This document shows positions 5,264-5,950 of a stretch of DNA of 5,950 bases, piece by piece. Under the pieces are notes generated by a model. That model did not search any database. It was not told the origin of the DNA and saw only the letters and a program-made list of their open reading frames with translations. Source of the stretch: Nitrososphaerales archaeon (GTDB lineage: Archaea; Thermoproteota; Nitrososphaeria; Nitrososphaerales; Nitrososphaeraceae); contig JARBAV010000031.1 in assembly GCA_029237515.1 (NCBI GenBank), forward strand, positions 1-5,950, read 5' to 3'. Positions within the stretch are counted from its first letter, which is position 1; the number at the start of each line of letters is the position of its first letter. Position numbers and translations under genes: made by a program.

Positions 5264-5950
5264 ATGCCAAATAAGGTTTGCGTCCTCGGTGCAGGTAGTA
5301 CGAAATATGGTAAGCTAAACGAAAGTGTTGTAGAATTAGCCTTGGATGCTTCAAAAGAGGCTATCACTTCTGCCGGTATAACTCCAAAGGATATAGAATC
5401 AGGTTACATTTCAAATGTCTTTGGTGTTTCCGACAAGCAGGTCCATATGGCACCTGTTATAATGAGCAACCTAGGCATTCCATATACTCCAGGCCTAACC
5501 ATAGAATCAGCATGTGGATCAGGCTCTGTAATGCTAAGAGAAGCATATGCGAATGTTGCTGCAGGTTTTTATGACTGTGTCTTGGCGGTTGGAGTTGAGA
5601 AAATCACTCAAGTAGGAACAGTTCAAAGTACTACACTTTTTTCATATTGTTCAGATTTCTTTTATGAGGGAGGAAATGGAGCATCTTTTCCCGGCCTCTT
5701 CGCATCTATCGCTAGGGCTTATCTTACGAGGTATAAGGCAACGGAGGAGGATTTGGCTTATGTAGCAGTCAAGAACCATGAGAACGGAATACTAAACCCC
5801 AAAGCACATGTTAGGAAAAAAATCACGATTGAAGATGTAATGCGATCCCCAGTTGTAGCATCTCCTCTCAAACTTTATGATTGTTGTCCCTTCTCTGATG
5901 GCGCTTCCGCACTAATTCTTTGTAGCGAGGAATTTGCAAAGAAAAGGGGC
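5264..5950 (+). CDS. Thiolase (acetyl-CoA acetyltransferase-like), N-terminal 229 residues, 3' partial
   Basis: The frame is open from ATG 5264 to the window end. Thiolases join or split acyl-CoA by Claisen chemistry using a nucleophilic Cys. Here Cys84 lies in IESACGSGS (80-88), the classic nucleophile site. NHENGILNPKA (171-181) and CCPFSDGASAL (207-217) are typical of archaeal and SCP-X-type thiolases. The catalytic His and second Cys of the C-terminal half lie outside the window; such proteins are usually near 380-390 residues, so about 60% is seen. In thaumarchaea a thiolase acts as acetoacetyl-CoA beta-ketothiolase in the hydroxypropionate/hydroxybutyrate carbon-fixation cycle, and archaeal thiolases also feed the mevalonate pathway with an adjacent DUF35 protein; the visible part cannot tell these apart. 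ATG 5264 is in frame; the ATG at 5260 is not. Confidence 0.92.
   Translation, partial: MPNKVCVLGAGSTKYGKLNESVVELALDASKEAITSAGITPKDIESGYISNVFGVSDKQVHMAPVIMSNLGIPYTPGLTIESACGSGSVMLREAYANVAAGFYDCVLAVGVEKITQVGTVQSTTLFSYCSDFFYEGGNGASFPGLFASIARAYLTRYKATEEDLAYVAVKNHENGILNPKAHVRKKITIEDVMRSPVVASPLKLYDCCPFSDGASALILCSEEFAKKRG

Noticed and set aside
1..5950. Mobile element or defence island
   Set aside because: No transposase, integrase, terminal repeats, restriction or toxin-antitoxin pair is visible; the clear genes are housekeeping.

Overview
The window looks like part of an archaeal chromosome, most likely an ammonia-oxidising thaumarchaeon of the soil Nitrososphaera/Nitrosocosmicus type. This is inferred from three things: protein style (archaeal-type ThiC, a small HTH_45-like winged-helix protein, an SCP-X-like archaeal thiolase), AT-rich intergenic DNA, and TATA-like boxes about 25-28 bases before start codons with no Shine-Dalgarno sequence, as in leaderless archaeal transcripts. 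Species cannot be settled from the sequence alone.

Layout: (1) 1-300 is the 3' end of a plus-strand gene whose visible part starts with seven near-identical 15-bp repeats encoding Asp-Asn-Asn-His-Asn and ends in an Ala/Ser/Gly/Thr/Pro-rich tail, followed by a T-rich terminator. (2) 322-692 is a gene-poor gap. (3) 730-2067 is thiC, a complete HMP-phosphate synthase of thiamine biosynthesis, standing alone behind its own promoter. (4) 2068-2470 is a low-coding gap holding only one doubtful small ORF. (5) 2471-3031 is an unrecognised 186-residue protein. (6) 3315-3581 is a winged-helix DNA-binding protein. (7) 3700-4794, on the minus strand, is a CaCA-family cation exchanger that meets the winged-helix gene tail to tail across a hairpin-forming spacer. 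(8) 4999-5196, on the minus strand, is a possible 65-residue protein. (9) From 5264 to the window end is the first 229 residues of a thiolase, divergent from that small ORF.

The genes look like separate transcription units, not one operon: most have a TATA-like box of their own, spacers are long, and strands alternate. ThiC, the exchanger and the thiolase are housekeeping functions (cofactor synthesis, ion balance, acyl-CoA chemistry). I found no convincing mobile element, CRISPR array, defence cassette, RNA gene or riboswitch. The most unusual items are the DNNHN repeat array, the asymmetric ion-site motifs of the exchanger, and the two unassigned proteins.
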